Positions 52,424 through 61,934 of a DNA stretch of 64,000 nucleotides are shown piece by piece (the first letter of the stretch is position 1; each line of letters starts with the position of its first letter). The notes under the pieces were generated by a model. The model did not search any database. It had not been told where the DNA came from and saw nothing but the letters and a program-made list of their open reading frames with translations. Origin of the DNA: Marinibacterium sp050389775 (lineage in GTDB: Bacteria > Pseudomonadota > Alphaproteobacteria > Rhodobacterales > Rhodobacteraceae); assembly GCF_050389775.1 (NCBI RefSeq), contig NZ_CP177145.1, forward strand, positions 246,366 to 310,365, read 5' to 3'. Made by a program: the position numbers and the translations under genes.

Positions 52424-55300
52424 CTATTCGGCGGCCATGTCCCGGCGCGGCAGGAATTCGGCCTCGACCTCGGGGCGCTTGAACCGTTCCCCGCGCAGCA
52501 CCGCGTATTCCTGCTGGAAGACCTTGCGCAGCTGGTGGTCCGGCCGCGTTGTCGTGCCGCCGTGGATCTGGTGAAAGGTGCCTTCACCCTTCAGCATGCG
52601 CACCCGCGCGCCGGGGAATTCGCAGGCCCGTTTCCACAGGTCCAGGTTGGAAAACCCGCCGCCCGGGCTGGCAAAGCCCTCGTCGAACCCGTTCAGGACC
52701 TGCCAGAAATCGCGATGCAGGAAGATCGCGTTGGATTCCGCCGGCAGGGCGTCCCAGCCACCGGCCGAGGATTTGCCCATGACCGAAACATCAAACAACC
52801 GATAACCGTCCTCTTCCCAGCCGCTCTGCGCCAGCATGGCGTCCTCGGTGGCGGTGTCATAGCCCTCGGCCACCGAGTCCTGTTGCGGCTTGGGGCCGAG
52901 ATGCAGGCCAAAGCTGCCGGCCACGGTGCGCGTGTCGCCGTCGATCGCGGCCAGCGCCCCGGCCAGCAGCCCCGGCGAGGCCATCCGCGCGCCGTCGATG
53001 CAGGCGGCCAGGTAGGTGCCCCGGGCCGCGGCCAGCCCGACATTGACCGCATGGCAGGGCGACACCCGGCCCGGCGGCAGGGTGATCAGGCGCATGTTCG
53101 GCGCGGCGGCCAGGCAGGCCGCCACATCCGCCGGGGCGGACGACCCGTTGTCGACCACGATGATCTCGTAATCCCCGGCGGCGATGCCTTCCTGGTGGGC
53201 CGGCGACAGGCTTTGCAGCGTGCGGGGCAATTCGCGGGCCATGTTATAGGCCACCACGACCACCGACAGGATCGGATCGGCCGGCACATTGGGCCCCGTC
53301 CGGGTGTCGGCCACCGGCGCGGCCAGCGCCGCGCCCAGGTCATTGCCCGGCCGGCCCTCGGCCGCCGCGACCAGCTGGCCGATCGGCGCCGGACGCATCA
53401 TGGCATCCAGCCCGGCAATATCGGCCACGTCGAAATCGCCGCGCGCCATCGCCGCCGCGATCTCGTCAGCCCGGTCTTCCAGCACGCGGTTTTCCGGGTC
53501 GGCCCCGCTGACCACGGCCAGCCCCTTGCGATAGGGCCCGATGAAGGTTTCGAACACCGTGACCTGCAGGTCGGGCCGATAGCGCCGCAGCACGGGCACG
53601 ATCTTGTAGACATCCCCCGTCCAGGCGTTGAACCGCCGGTCGCGGTCCAGCATTTCCATCTGTTCGGGCAGCACGTCGTCGAACAGGATCACCCCGCCCG
53701 GGCGCATCCATTTCTCGGTCTCGACGAAATCGCGCAGCACGAAATCCGACAGGTGCATGCCGTCGATGAAAGCCAGGTCGACCCCCTGCCCCAGCACCTT
53801 GTCGCAGCGCGCCGTGTCGGCGAAGAAATCATCGCTGGTCTGGCGGAACAGCCGCGTCGGCGCGCGCAGGGCGGAATCGATGGTGAACTCGGGATCGACC
53901 CCGACGGCCGGGCAACGGGCCAGGGCCAGGCTGGTGCCCGTGTTCACGCCGATCTCGAAGTACAGCCGGGGCCGGGTCGTGGCATGCACCTGTTTCAGGC
54001 AATTCAGATAGCTCAGCACGTCCTTGTCCACCCCGTGGCGCCGCGCCGCTTCGGGCAACAGGCCCAGCGGCGCCAGCCGGGGCCGGGCGATGTCTTCCTG
54101 CGAGATCTTTCCGGTGGTCAGCCGGGGCGGGGCATCCTGGGTCCGTCCGCTGCGCACCCGCGCGACATAGATGTCGGCCAGCTCGCGTTGCAGCCGGTGG
54201 CTGGCCCGGCCGTAGTCCCGGGAGATGGTCGGGATACGCTGGGTCAGCCGCCGGGTCTTGCCATAGAGGATCGGGCTGCGGGCGTTCAGGATCGCCTCGG
54301 AACCGGTCACCTCGGCATGGCGCTTGCGATACTCGGCCACCAGCCGGGAGCGGTCCTCGGGCGCGCGCTGGGTCGTCGTGCCCCGGTGATCCTGGTGGAA
54401 ACTGCCCTCGCCCGGCAGCACGACATAGCTGTTCAGCGGATCGTGGATCAGCCGCGAGAAGATCTCGAGATTGGCAAACCCCCCGCCCGGCTCGTCATAG
54501 CGCGGGTCGAAGGCCCCGCAGCGGTCCAGCACGGCCCGGGTGGTGATCAGGCAGTTGGTCTCGATCGCCTCGGTATAGGTGCGGTGGTAATCCTCGCCGG
54601 GAAAGACGGCGTGGTCGAACAGGCGATAGCCGTCCTCGGGCCAGCCCAGCTCGGCCAGCGCGGCCTCTTCGGCGGCAAAGGCATCGGTCTGGCGGGTCAG
54701 CCCCTGGGATTCGCGGCCCAGCATGTATTGCGGCACGCTGATCACGGGGTTGTCGAACAGGTGCCACAGCGCCCGGGCATTGCCGACCACGCCGGGCGAC
54801 AGGATATGCGCCCCGTCGATCATCAGCCCCAGCATGTCGAACCGCGCCGCGGCAATGCCCCGGTTCAGCGCTTCGACCGGCGAGGGATGGCCCGTCACCG
54901 TCAGGATGCGCGAGACCTGGGGAAACCGCGCCTGCAGATCCTCCGGCAGCGGCGCGGGAGAGCCGTTGTCGACCAGCACGACCTCGATGTCGCCGGCCTC
55001 GACGCCCTGGTAGGCCGGCGACAGGCTGTGCAACGTGCGTTCGATCTGGCGCGGGATGTCGTAGTGGACCACGACGAAACTGATCCCCTCGAACCGGCCG
55101 GGGCCTGCGGGCAGGCGCGGCCGGTCGGCTTCAAGCGTGCCGGTCACCCGGTCAAAGATCGCCTGGTAATTCCAATCGCGCTGCTTCAGCCGGTCGCGCT
55201 CGGCTTCGAGCGCGTCGATATGCGCCCGCAGGCGCCTGATTTCGCGTTCCGCCTTGGTCTCGCCCGCCATGTCCGCCGCTCCGTTGCCCTGTCCCGACAT
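52424..55300 (-). CDS. Multidomain glycosyltransferase: GT2 - methyltransferase - GT2
   Basis: A 958-residue cytoplasmic protein. A short N-terminal coiled coil (about residues 13-45) is followed by GT2 domain one (about 70-300), a class I methyltransferase-24-type domain (about 410-620; FEIGVNTGTSLALARCPAVG, FIDGMHLSDF, GGVILFDD) and GT2 domain two (about 690-950). The two GT2 halves share marks, GGFANLEIFSRL with GEGSFHQDHRGTTT and GGFSNLDLWKRA with GEGTFHQIHGGTTT, so they arose by duplication. It likely adds two sugars, one perhaps methylated, to a surface glycan. Confidence 0.85.
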   Translation of the reverse strand: MSGQGNGAADMAGETKAEREIRRLRAHIDALEAERDRLKQRDWNYQAIFDRVTGTLEADRPRLPAGPGRFEGISFVVVHYDIPRQIERTLHSLSPAYQGVEAGDIEVVLVDNGSPAPLPEDLQARFPQVSRILTVTGHPSPVEALNRGIAAARFDMLGLMIDGAHILSPGVVGNARALWHLFDNPVISVPQYMLGRESQGLTRQTDAFAAEEAALAELGWPEDGYRLFDHAVFPGEDYHRTYTEAIETNCLITTRAVLDRCGAFDPRYDEPGGGFANLEIFSRLIHDPLNSYVVLPGEGSFHQDHRGTTTQRAPEDRSRLVAEYRKRHAEVTGSEAILNARSPILYGKTRRLTQRIPTISRDYGRASHRLQRELADIYVARVRSGRTQDAPPRLTTGKISQEDIARPRLAPLGLLPEAARRHGVDKDVLSYLNCLKQVHATTRPRLYFEIGVNTGTSLALARCPAVGVDPEFTIDSALRAPTRLFRQTSDDFFADTARCDKVLGQGVDLAFIDGMHLSDFVLRDFVETEKWMRPGGVILFDDVLPEQMEMLDRDRRFNAWTGDVYKIVPVLRRYRPDLQVTVFETFIGPYRKGLAVVSGADPENRVLEDRADEIAAAMARGDFDVADIAGLDAMMRPAPIGQLVAAAEGRPGNDLGAALAAPVADTRTGPNVPADPILSVVVVAYNMARELPRTLQSLSPAHQEGIAAGDYEIIVVDNGSSAPADVAACLAAAPNMRLITLPPGRVSPCHAVNVGLAAARGTYLAACIDGARMASPGLLAGALAAIDGDTRTVAGSFGLHLGPKPQQDSVAEGYDTATEDAMLAQSGWEEDGYRLFDVSVMGKSSAGGWDALPAESNAIFLHRDFWQVLNGFDEGFASPGGGFSNLDLWKRACEFPGARVRMLKGEGTFHQIHGGTTTRPDHQLRKVFQQEYAVLRGERFKRPEVEAEFLPRRDMAAE

Positions 55301-55394
55301 CTAGCCGGGCGGTCATGGCTTCACAAGCCGGGCGGGATTTGGCAGGCTGTTTCCAGAGCGTTTTCATAAGGTAAACCGCCCGAGGGAGGACAGG

Positions 55395-56435
55395 ATGGGA
55401 GACATGGCCGCGATCCGCGCCGCCGAGGCCGCCGCCGACAAGGTCGCCGCCCTGGCCGGGACCTGGCGCCAGACCGGGGCGGCCGGCGACCTGCTGCGCC
55501 TGCGCGACGAACGCATCCGCGCGGGGGCCGTTGTCGACGCCGCCCTCGACACCGCCTGGGGCGACCGCCATGCCGAGCCCGCCCCGCCCGATCTCTTTCG
55601 CCCCGCACCGGGCGAACTGCCCGACATCGCCCTGTCGGCGCTGACGCCGGACACCCTGGCCAGCGCCATGCACCACCACGGCGCGCTGATCGTGCGCGGG
55701 TTCTTCACGCCCCGCGCGGCGCTGGATTTCCGCACCGACATCGATGCCGTCCAGGCCGCCCTGCAGGGCTACCTGGACGCCCGGGCCGAGGGCCGCGAGG
55801 ACGACCGGCCGACCAGCCAGAAGACCCTGTTCCAGCCGGTGCCGAAATCGGGCGGGCTGCACAAGGGTGCGGCCACGGCCTTTCTGGGCATGAGCGGCGC
55901 GGTGGGCACGATGCTGTCGCCGCTGGTCTCGCAGCGCCTGCTGGACCGGTTCGAAACCCTGGGCCTGCGCGGGCTGTTGCAGGGCTATTTCCGCGATGAA
56001 CCCTGCCTGTCGTTCTACAAGAGCGTCCTGCGCCGGGCCGAGCCGTTGCAGCACCCGGCCGAATGGCACCAGGACGGCGCCTTCATGGATGCCGGGATCG
56101 ACAGCCTCAATCTCTGGGTCGCCCTGTCGACCTGCGGCGCGGGCACCGACAGCCCGGGCATGGACCTGGTGCCGCAACGCCTGCGCCACATCGTCCAGCC
56201 GGGCACCAACGGCGCGCTGTTCAAATGGTCGGTCTCGGGTGCGACCGTCGCCGAGGATTTCGCCGGCCCCCTGGCCCGCCCCCGGTTCGAAGCCGGAGAC
56301 GCCCTGTTCTTCGACCATTTCAACCTGCATGCCACGTCTTCGGCCCCGGAATTCACCCGCGCACGCTATGCCATCGAAACCTGGTTCTTCCCCAAGTCCC
56401 GCTGCGCGGTGAACCAGATCCCCGTCCTGTGGTAG
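55395..56435 (+). CDS. Phytanoyl-CoA dioxygenase (PhyH)-family oxygenase
   Basis: A 346-residue Fe(II)/2-oxoglutarate oxygenase-like protein. The iron ligands are H225 and D227 (WHQDGAF) and probably H312 (FDHFNLHATSS), with R324 placed to bind 2-oxoglutarate. A GAGGACAGG ribosome binding site is just before the ATG. It is divergent from the large glycosyltransferase gene and convergent with a GT2 gene, the only plus-strand gene of this glycan region, so it may hydroxylate a sugar, lipid or amino acid attached to the glycan. The substrate is not readable from sequence. Confidence 0.87.
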   Translation: MGDMAAIRAAEAAADKVAALAGTWRQTGAAGDLLRLRDERIRAGAVVDAALDTAWGDRHAEPAPPDLFRPAPGELPDIALSALTPDTLASAMHHHGALIVRGFFTPRAALDFRTDIDAVQAALQGYLDARAEGREDDRPTSQKTLFQPVPKSGGLHKGAATAFLGMSGAVGTMLSPLVSQRLLDRFETLGLRGLLQGYFRDEPCLSFYKSVLRRAEPLQHPAEWHQDGAFMDAGIDSLNLWVALSTCGAGTDSPGMDLVPQRLRHIVQPGTNGALFKWSVSGATVAEDFAGPLARPRFEAGDALFFDHFNLHATSSAPEFTRARYAIETWFFPKSRCAVNQIPVLW

Positions 56436-56441
56436 CCCCCT

Positions 56442-56462
56442 GCCCCGCCGCCATGGCGGGGC
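56442..56462. terminator. Stem-loop between convergent genes
   Basis: An 8-bp perfect stem (GCCCCGCC / GGCGGGGC, 5-base loop) fills the 31-base gap between the PhyH-like stop and the GT2 stop. It has no T-run on either side, so it is probably a two-way, rho-assisted or pausing terminator. Confidence 0.55.
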
Positions 56463-56466
56463 GCGT

Positions 56467-57360
56467 TCAGGCCATGGCCGGGGTGGTCGTGCCTGTCCGG
56501 GCCTCGATCAACAGCCCGACCTCGCGGCGCATCCGCTCCAGGTAGGGATTGCGCCGCATCGTCAGGCTGCCCCGTTCCAACCGCCCCGCCCCGTGTTTCA
56601 GGCGCAGCTTTTCCTGCCCGGCGGCGGTCAGGGTCGACCGGGTGGCCGAGCCATAGCTCTTGGACTTGGCATGAAAGACATAGGTGTCCAGCGCCAGCGC
56701 CACGCCAAAGCCGGCATCGACGGCCCGCAGGGTGAAATCGTCTTCCTCGCCAAAGCCCCGGGGGAAGCCGGTTTCGTCAAAGGCCCCGATCCGGTCGATC
56801 ACCGCCCGGCGGATGGCATAGCAGAACCCGTTGACAAAGGGCACGCGAGGGATGACCGGCACGCTGCGCGCGGCCAGTTCGACCAACGCATCCATGTCGT
56901 CGACCGTTGCGCCTTCGGGCAGGTCGTTGATCGCCCAGCCCCCGGCCGGGGCGGCCAGCTCGGGCACCGATTGCCAGCTGGCCGCGTTGGACAAAGGGCC
57001 GACGATGCCGATGTCGGGGCTGTGGTCGAAGACCCGGGCGATCTTGTCCAGCCAGCGCGCCGGCACGATCGTGTCGCTGTTGAGCAAAACGACCAGGTCC
57101 GCCCGCGAGGCCGCCACCCCGGTATTGGCCGCCACGGTATAGCCCCCCGGGCTGTCGCGCCGTTCCAGCCGCACGTGATCGCGCGGGCCGGCCCAGTCGC
57201 GCAGGGCCGAAGCCGTCGGCCGGTCCGAGCCATCATCGACCAGGATGACCCCCGGCTGCGGGCCGGTGAACCGCGTGCGGTCCAGCGCGTCCAGGCAATT
57301 GGTCACGTCGTCCAGGGCATTGTGGATGCACACGACGATATCGACACTCGGCCCGCTCAT
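56467..57360 (-). CDS. Glycosyltransferase family 2 protein
   Basis: A 297-residue GT-A fold transferase: VDIVVCIHNALDDV (nucleotide-sugar entry), VILVDDGSD, and the metal-binding position in LLNSDTIVP, with the acceptor region RGFGEEDDFTLRAVDAG near residue 200. It overlaps the preceding sulfotransferase-DUF616 gene by four bases, so the two are co-translated and probably work on the same glycan. Confidence 0.9.
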   Translation of the reverse strand: MSGPSVDIVVCIHNALDDVTNCLDALDRTRFTGPQPGVILVDDGSDRPTASALRDWAGPRDHVRLERRDSPGGYTVAANTGVAASRADLVVLLNSDTIVPARWLDKIARVFDHSPDIGIVGPLSNAASWQSVPELAAPAGGWAINDLPEGATVDDMDALVELAARSVPVIPRVPFVNGFCYAIRRAVIDRIGAFDETGFPRGFGEEDDFTLRAVDAGFGVALALDTYVFHAKSKSYGSATRSTLTAAGQEKLRLKHGAGRLERGSLTMRRNPYLERMRREVGLLIEARTGTTTPAMA

Positions 57361-60095
57361 GCTGCCGCCCCCCGCTTGTCAGGCGCCGCGCCGGCGTCCT
57401 TGCGGGGCTCGTTGGGCCGCACGTGGCTGTTGAACCCGAAGCGCGGATCGCTGCGCATGCAGATGCGCTTGTGCGCGATATGGCCGATGTCCAGCCCCAT
57501 CTCGTGCAGCACCGGCGGCAGGCTCAGCTGGTCGCGCCGGCTGCCCTGTTCGATCCGGGCCCACCAGCGGTTGTGGAATTCGGCCGTGCGCGGATCGCCC
57601 ATGCGGTTCACGAAGACGCTGGTTTCCATCATCCCGGCGTTGCGCGGGAAGTTCTCGCGTTCCAGCCGGGCCATCGCCGCCCGGATCACGCTTTCCTCGT
57701 CCTTGTTCAGCTCGATGCAGATCCGGCCTTCGTCATAGACGCAATCGCGCAGCGGGTGATGCCAGGTATAAACCGGCGCCTTGTCCCCGGGCGCGGGCAG
57801 CAATTCGCGCGGGTCCGAGCGCAGGGCCAGGTTGGCATCGACCCAGATGGCGAAATCGTAATCGCCGAAATAGAGATGCGGATGGGTCTTGACGAACCGG
57901 GCCGTGCGCACCGGGTCGGCATCGACATATTCCAGCGCCCGCCGTGTCCAGGCCGAGCCCGCCGGCACCTCGCCATCGGTGAAGACGAAGAAATCGGTGT
58001 CACCCACCGGGCCCTGCGGCTCGTTCAGCCGGTCATAGCCGCCCGAGATCGCGGTATAGACGGCCACCTTCGGCCCACCTTTTGCATGATCGGCGTAGGG
58101 CGCGCGGTCGGGGCGCGTACCATCGGGGTAGAGTTCGAGAAAATGCAGGAGCGGGCAATCGCCGTCCTTGAGGATATCCGCATGCGAATGTTCATAGGCC
58201 CGGGCCACGAAACCGGCCGAGGGGTCGAACCCCTTGCGCCAGCCGACCTGCAGGTAATGGGCGGCCGGACCTTCGGCGAACTCCCGGGCATCGGGATAGC
58301 GATCGGCGTAATAGGCCGCGTCGAACTGGCCGCTTTTCTCGATCCGCGCGACATCCTCGGCCCGCACCAGCGCCGGCGCGGTCTTTTCCGGGGCCGCCTG
58401 TTGCGGCGTGGCGGTCTTGTCATCTGCCCGCGACGCAGACGCCTTGTCATCGCTCAGCTGGGCAGCCGTCCCGTCGTCCTTCAGCGGCGCAGCCGCATTC
58501 TCCGCGACCTGTGGCGCATCCCCCTTGCCCCCGGCCGGCTGCGCAGCCGCCGCATCCGGCACCTCGGGAGCCCCCGGCGCGGCCAGCCCCTTGCCCCGCA
58601 GACCGTTCAGCACGGCCCGCAAGGGCCAGGTCAGCCGCCACGAGGTCGAGGCCAGCACCTCGGCATGGGCCCGGCGGTACAGCGCCACCTCGGCCTCCAG
58701 CTGTTCGACCCGGCGGGCCAGGTCATTGACCTCGGCCGCCTTGCGCCCGGCCCGGCGCTCGGCCTTGGCCCCGGTCTTCTGCGCCTCGTCCAGCTCGGCC
58801 GTCAGCCCGGCAATCCGGGCCTTCTGGTCGGCAAAGACTTCCTTCTGGGTCCGCACCTCGATCCGCAGCCGCTCGGCCAGCGCCGTCTGCATCGCCGTCT
58901 CGCGGGCCAGTTCCTCGGCCTGCGCCTGCGCCGCTTCCTGCGCCCGCCGGGCCAGCCGGCGGTCCTCGCGCGCCGCGTCGCGGTGCTCTTGAAGCACCGT
59001 TTCCGCCTTGGCCCGCTCGGCCTCCTGCCCGGCCCGCGCCTTGGCCTCGGCCGCGTCCAGTTCCGCCCGCAGATCGGCCAGGGCCGTCTGGCCCGCCCTG
59101 CGCTCGGTCTCGACCTGCGCTGCCAGTTCCTCTCCCTGGGCCCGCAGCACCTCGATCTGTTCGCGCCGCAGCTCCAGGCTGGCCGTCAGCGCGGCATTGC
59201 CCCGGCGCAGCTCGGCCCCGGTCCGGTCGGCCTCGCCCGTCAGGTGGCCCAGCATCGGCGCCGCCGCGTCGAATTCGGCCGTCACCCGGTCGATCACCGC
59301 CTGCGCCCGGCCGTCCGCCGGGTCGCGCACCAGCCGCGCCAGCGCCTCATGGGCGTCCGAGATCCAGCCCCGGGCCAGGTCGTCGTGCAGCACGTCCTCG
59401 GCCGTGTGGGCATGGCCGCGCAGCCCGGCATCCAGGAAGGCCGTCACCTCATCGGCCACGTCCCCCGGGGCCAGCGGCATCGCCCGGCCAAGCGCCGCCT
59501 GCGCCGCGTCGAGCACGGGCAGCGGATCGGCCAGCAGCCGGTCGTAATCGATGAACGCCCGGGCCATGCCCCGGCTGCCGGTCTCGGCCTCCAGCATGTG
59601 GCGCAGCCACAGCAGCCCGGCCTGCCCGCGCGACATGTCGTTGCGCCGGGCCAGCGATCCGATGACCGCCAGCGGGTTGCGCAGGGGGATCACCGCCTCG
59701 ACGGTGCACTGGCCTTCCAGCCCCGCCCGATAGCGCGGCAGCAGGCGGCACAGCCGCGGGTCCTTCAGCACGGCCGGCCGGCCGGCGGGGAATTCATCGG
59801 CAATGACCGCCCGCAGGTCGGCCTCGAAATCGCGCCGGTCCTGCGCGCCCATCCGGGGCAATGCTCCGGCGATCCAGTCCGACCAGGCCAGCCCGGCCCG
59901 GCGCAGGTAGGCCTCGTTCAGGCGCACCACCGGTTCGCTTTCCCAATGGCCGCGCCGGTTCGATGCATTGTCCTTGATCAGCGTCCGGGGCAATTCATGG
60001 CCCAGAAGGCCCAGCACCCGGGCTACGGCCGAACTGCCGCTCCGGTGCATCCCCGGAACCAGCACGATCCGCGACGGCAATGGCCGTTCGATCAT
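57357..60095 (-). CDS. Sulfotransferase - coiled coil - DUF616 fusion protein
   Basis: A 912-residue protein in three parts. Residues 1-220 form a sulfotransferase-like domain with the PAPS loop GMHRSGSSAVARVLG and the second site IPLRNPLAVIGSLARR. A long Ala/Glu/Arg-rich coiled coil follows (about 280-490), ending in STSWRLTWPLRAVL, a motif often seen after coiled coils of glycan enzymes, then an Ala/Lys/Asp-rich linker. The C-terminal part has a FDAAYYADRYPD...HYLQVGWRKG repeat and a DUF616 glycosyltransferase-like domain (VAVYTAISGGYDRLNEPQ, IEQGSRRDQLSLPPV). It could both glycosylate and sulfate a surface polymer. Confidence 0.87.
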   Translation of the reverse strand: MIERPLPSRIVLVPGMHRSGSSAVARVLGLLGHELPRTLIKDNASNRRGHWESEPVVRLNEAYLRRAGLAWSDWIAGALPRMGAQDRRDFEADLRAVIADEFPAGRPAVLKDPRLCRLLPRYRAGLEGQCTVEAVIPLRNPLAVIGSLARRNDMSRGQAGLLWLRHMLEAETGSRGMARAFIDYDRLLADPLPVLDAAQAALGRAMPLAPGDVADEVTAFLDAGLRGHAHTAEDVLHDDLARGWISDAHEALARLVRDPADGRAQAVIDRVTAEFDAAAPMLGHLTGEADRTGAELRRGNAALTASLELRREQIEVLRAQGEELAAQVETERRAGQTALADLRAELDAAEAKARAGQEAERAKAETVLQEHRDAAREDRRLARRAQEAAQAQAEELARETAMQTALAERLRIEVRTQKEVFADQKARIAGLTAELDEAQKTGAKAERRAGRKAAEVNDLARRVEQLEAEVALYRRAHAEVLASTSWRLTWPLRAVLNGLRGKGLAAPGAPEVPDAAAAQPAGGKGDAPQVAENAAAPLKDDGTAAQLSDDKASASRADDKTATPQQAAPEKTAPALVRAEDVARIEKSGQFDAAYYADRYPDAREFAEGPAAHYLQVGWRKGFDPSAGFVARAYEHSHADILKDGDCPLLHFLELYPDGTRPDRAPYADHAKGGPKVAVYTAISGGYDRLNEPQGPVGDTDFFVFTDGEVPAGSAWTRRALEYVDADPVRTARFVKTHPHLYFGDYDFAIWVDANLALRSDPRELLPAPGDKAPVYTWHHPLRDCVYDEGRICIELNKDEESVIRAAMARLERENFPRNAGMMETSVFVNRMGDPRTAEFHNRWWARIEQGSRRDQLSLPPVLHEMGLDIGHIAHKRICMRSDPRFGFNSHVRPNEPRKDAGAAPDKRGAAA

Positions 60096-60375
60096 ATCCT
60101 ACCCTCCCACGCGTCTTCCTGCGCGACCGGACCGCCGATCATGGCCGGCCCGGACGGAAACCTTCCCCCGTTCGCAAAGGCAACACATGGCAAAGACGCT
60201 GGCCGGACAAGCCGTCAGCGTCCCGACATCCGGCCGGGGCCCATCGGCGCCGGGCAACATCCCTGCCCGCCCCCTGTCCGAGGCCGGCAGAGCCCTGGCG
60301 CACCGGACAACAAGCCCCCGGCTGCTCCGCGAAATCTTCAATCATTCAAGCACTGTCGCCGAAATCTTGCAACCG

Positions 60376-61557
60376 TCACGCCGGGTTCCTGTCACGTAAC
60401 GCCGCCCAGTCGGCGGCAATCGCCCGGGCCGCGTCCAGGTCGGGCCGGCGACCGGCCGCACGCCGGCGATCGGCCTCTTCGGCCAGCAGCCCGGCCAATG
60501 TCCCCGCCCCCACCGGTCCGGCCGGGGCCAGGCAGGCCGGATCAAGCCCCCATTCCGCCGTGACGGCCGCATTGCCTTCGGCGAAATGGGCATCCACCCG
60601 CGCGGCCAGGCGGGCCAGGAAGGACAGGTCGGGCGACGGGCGGTTGGCCGCGGCCCATCTGCGGCTGGCATCGCGAAAGAAATGGTTGGCCTCGTGCGGG
60701 CCGGGCATGGGCAGGCCGGCCAGAACCGCCGTTGCCGTGGCCTCGATCACCGCCGGATGGAAGGACCGGTTGCGGCGTATCTTGGGCCCAATTCTTGGCC
60801 CCGTCTTTAGGCCCGTGTCCTGCTCGGTCCCTGGCGCAGCCTCTGTCCCAACCTCTGACCCCACCCCGGCCGGCGGCATCGCCAGGCCGATCCGGCCCAG
60901 CACCTCGGGCAGAAACCGCGCCTCCTGCCCGCGCGGCGGCAGCGCCGCCACCGCCAGCCGTCCACCCACGGCGCGCATCACCCCGGCCCGTTCGGCCAGG
61001 CCCGCGGCCCAATCGGCATAGAAATGACCGCTGGGCTGGCGCGCCACCTGCCAGCCGTCCAGCAGTGCCGCGGCCAGGTGGCGTTCGACGGCCAGGAACA
61101 GCCCCGGCTCGATCCCCTGCGCCTCGATCACCGCGCCCGCTGCCCGCAGCCGCTCGGCGCTGCGAAAATGCCACTGGCCAAAACCCGAGATCACCAGGTC
61201 GGATTGCCGCCGCAGGCAGGCCAGGGCCACGACCTCGTCGGCATGTTCACCCGCGATGGCGGCCAGCACCCCCAGCAGCCGGGGCGACTTGAAGATCATC
61301 TCGTGACTCAGCACCAGCAGCCGGTTCGAATCGTCGCGCCCATGGGCCGCGATCAGCCCGTGCAGATCGGCCACCACGTTTTCCGCCGGCGAATCGGACT
61401 CGAGAAAGACCAGCGCATAGGGATCAAGCAGCACGCCCCGCACCCGGTCCGCCATCGGGCCGGGCGCTGCCGGGTCCATCCCCAGTGCGCCCTGTATCGT
61501 CGTCGATCCGCATTTCTCCGGCCCGACATGCAGAACGATCCTGCGCAGCGCTTTCAT
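60376..61557 (-). CDS. Sulfotransferase-like protein
   Basis: A 393-residue protein that starts with a PAPS-loop-like motif (IVLHVGPEKCGSTTIQGAL, about residues 7-25), resembling the HIGxxKTGTTS loops of bacterial sulfotransferases. The rest has only weak similarity to anything I recognise; an R-Q-S-D-L-V-I-S-G-F block near residue 117 may form the second nucleotide site. Two Pro/Gly-rich stretches are probably linkers. It lies 280 bases upstream of the sulfotransferase-DUF616 gene on the same strand; that gap holds no gene I can support. Confidence 0.65.
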   Translation of the reverse strand: MKALRRIVLHVGPEKCGSTTIQGALGMDPAAPGPMADRVRGVLLDPYALVFLESDSPAENVVADLHGLIAAHGRDDSNRLLVLSHEMIFKSPRLLGVLAAIAGEHADEVVALACLRRQSDLVISGFGQWHFRSAERLRAAGAVIEAQGIEPGLFLAVERHLAAALLDGWQVARQPSGHFYADWAAGLAERAGVMRAVGGRLAVAALPPRGQEARFLPEVLGRIGLAMPPAGVGSEVGTEAAPGTEQDTGLKTGPRIGPKIRRNRSFHPAVIEATATAVLAGLPMPGPHEANHFFRDASRRWAAANRPSPDLSFLARLAARVDAHFAEGNAAVTAEWGLDPACLAPAGPVGAGTLAGLLAEEADRRRAAGRRPDLDAARAIAADWAALRDRNPA

Positions 61558-61934
61558 CGCGCCCCGCCGCCTGCCAATTCACCCCGTTCCATTCCGCCCC
61601 CTGCCCGGCCGTTTCCCCGCCCGCCTATCGCATAGGTAATTCTGCCTAGGCAATCATGCGAATAGTTAACAACGCATCCGCCGCGTAAGGTCCGAGATGT
61701 GCCGATAAACATCCCTAATTGGTACATATTTTAGAAAGACCTTTTTAAACGAGCAACCAGTGCTGCAATGAGTAGCTAGTCCCATTCGCGCTCTGTCGTC
61801 CCAGACAGAGCGCGAATTTTTTTGTCGAAACGGTCCGAGATCCGCATGTTCAGCCGCGCTCGCCCCAGATTTTCGCCACAAATGCCGCACCGGCAAAGTG
61901 CCAAGCCCCTATGCGCGGGCGGGAAAATGGCGCT
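61558..61934. other. Gene-free region with possible small-RNA locus (377 bases)
   Basis: No protein gene is convincing here. The middle (61640-61830) is much richer in A and T than its surroundings, holds a perfect palindrome TGCCTAGGCA (61643-61652) and ends with a strong plus-strand terminator. The nearest plus-strand ORFs upstream of it are ten codons or fewer, without ribosome binding sites. A small RNA transcribed from about 61660-61720 is the simplest reading. Confidence 0.5.
61784..61823 (+). terminator. Very strong rho-independent terminator without an obvious gene
   Basis: A perfect 14-bp stem (ATTCGCGCTCTGTC / GACAGAGCGCGAAT) with a GTCCCA loop is followed by seven Ts. The T-run lies on the plus strand only, so it ends a plus-strand transcript. 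The gene just upstream is on the minus strand, so that transcript must start within 61558-61783. Confidence 0.88.

Noticed and set aside
60096..60375. Possible small gene between the two sulfotransferase-like genes
   Set aside because: Frames on either strand are short or shadow neighbouring genes; only a loose repeat of GAAATCTT at about 60337-60368 was seen.
61666..61896. A 76-codon minus-strand ORF in the region before the kinase
   Set aside because: It reads through the perfect terminator stem, has no ribosome binding site and shows no recognisable motif.
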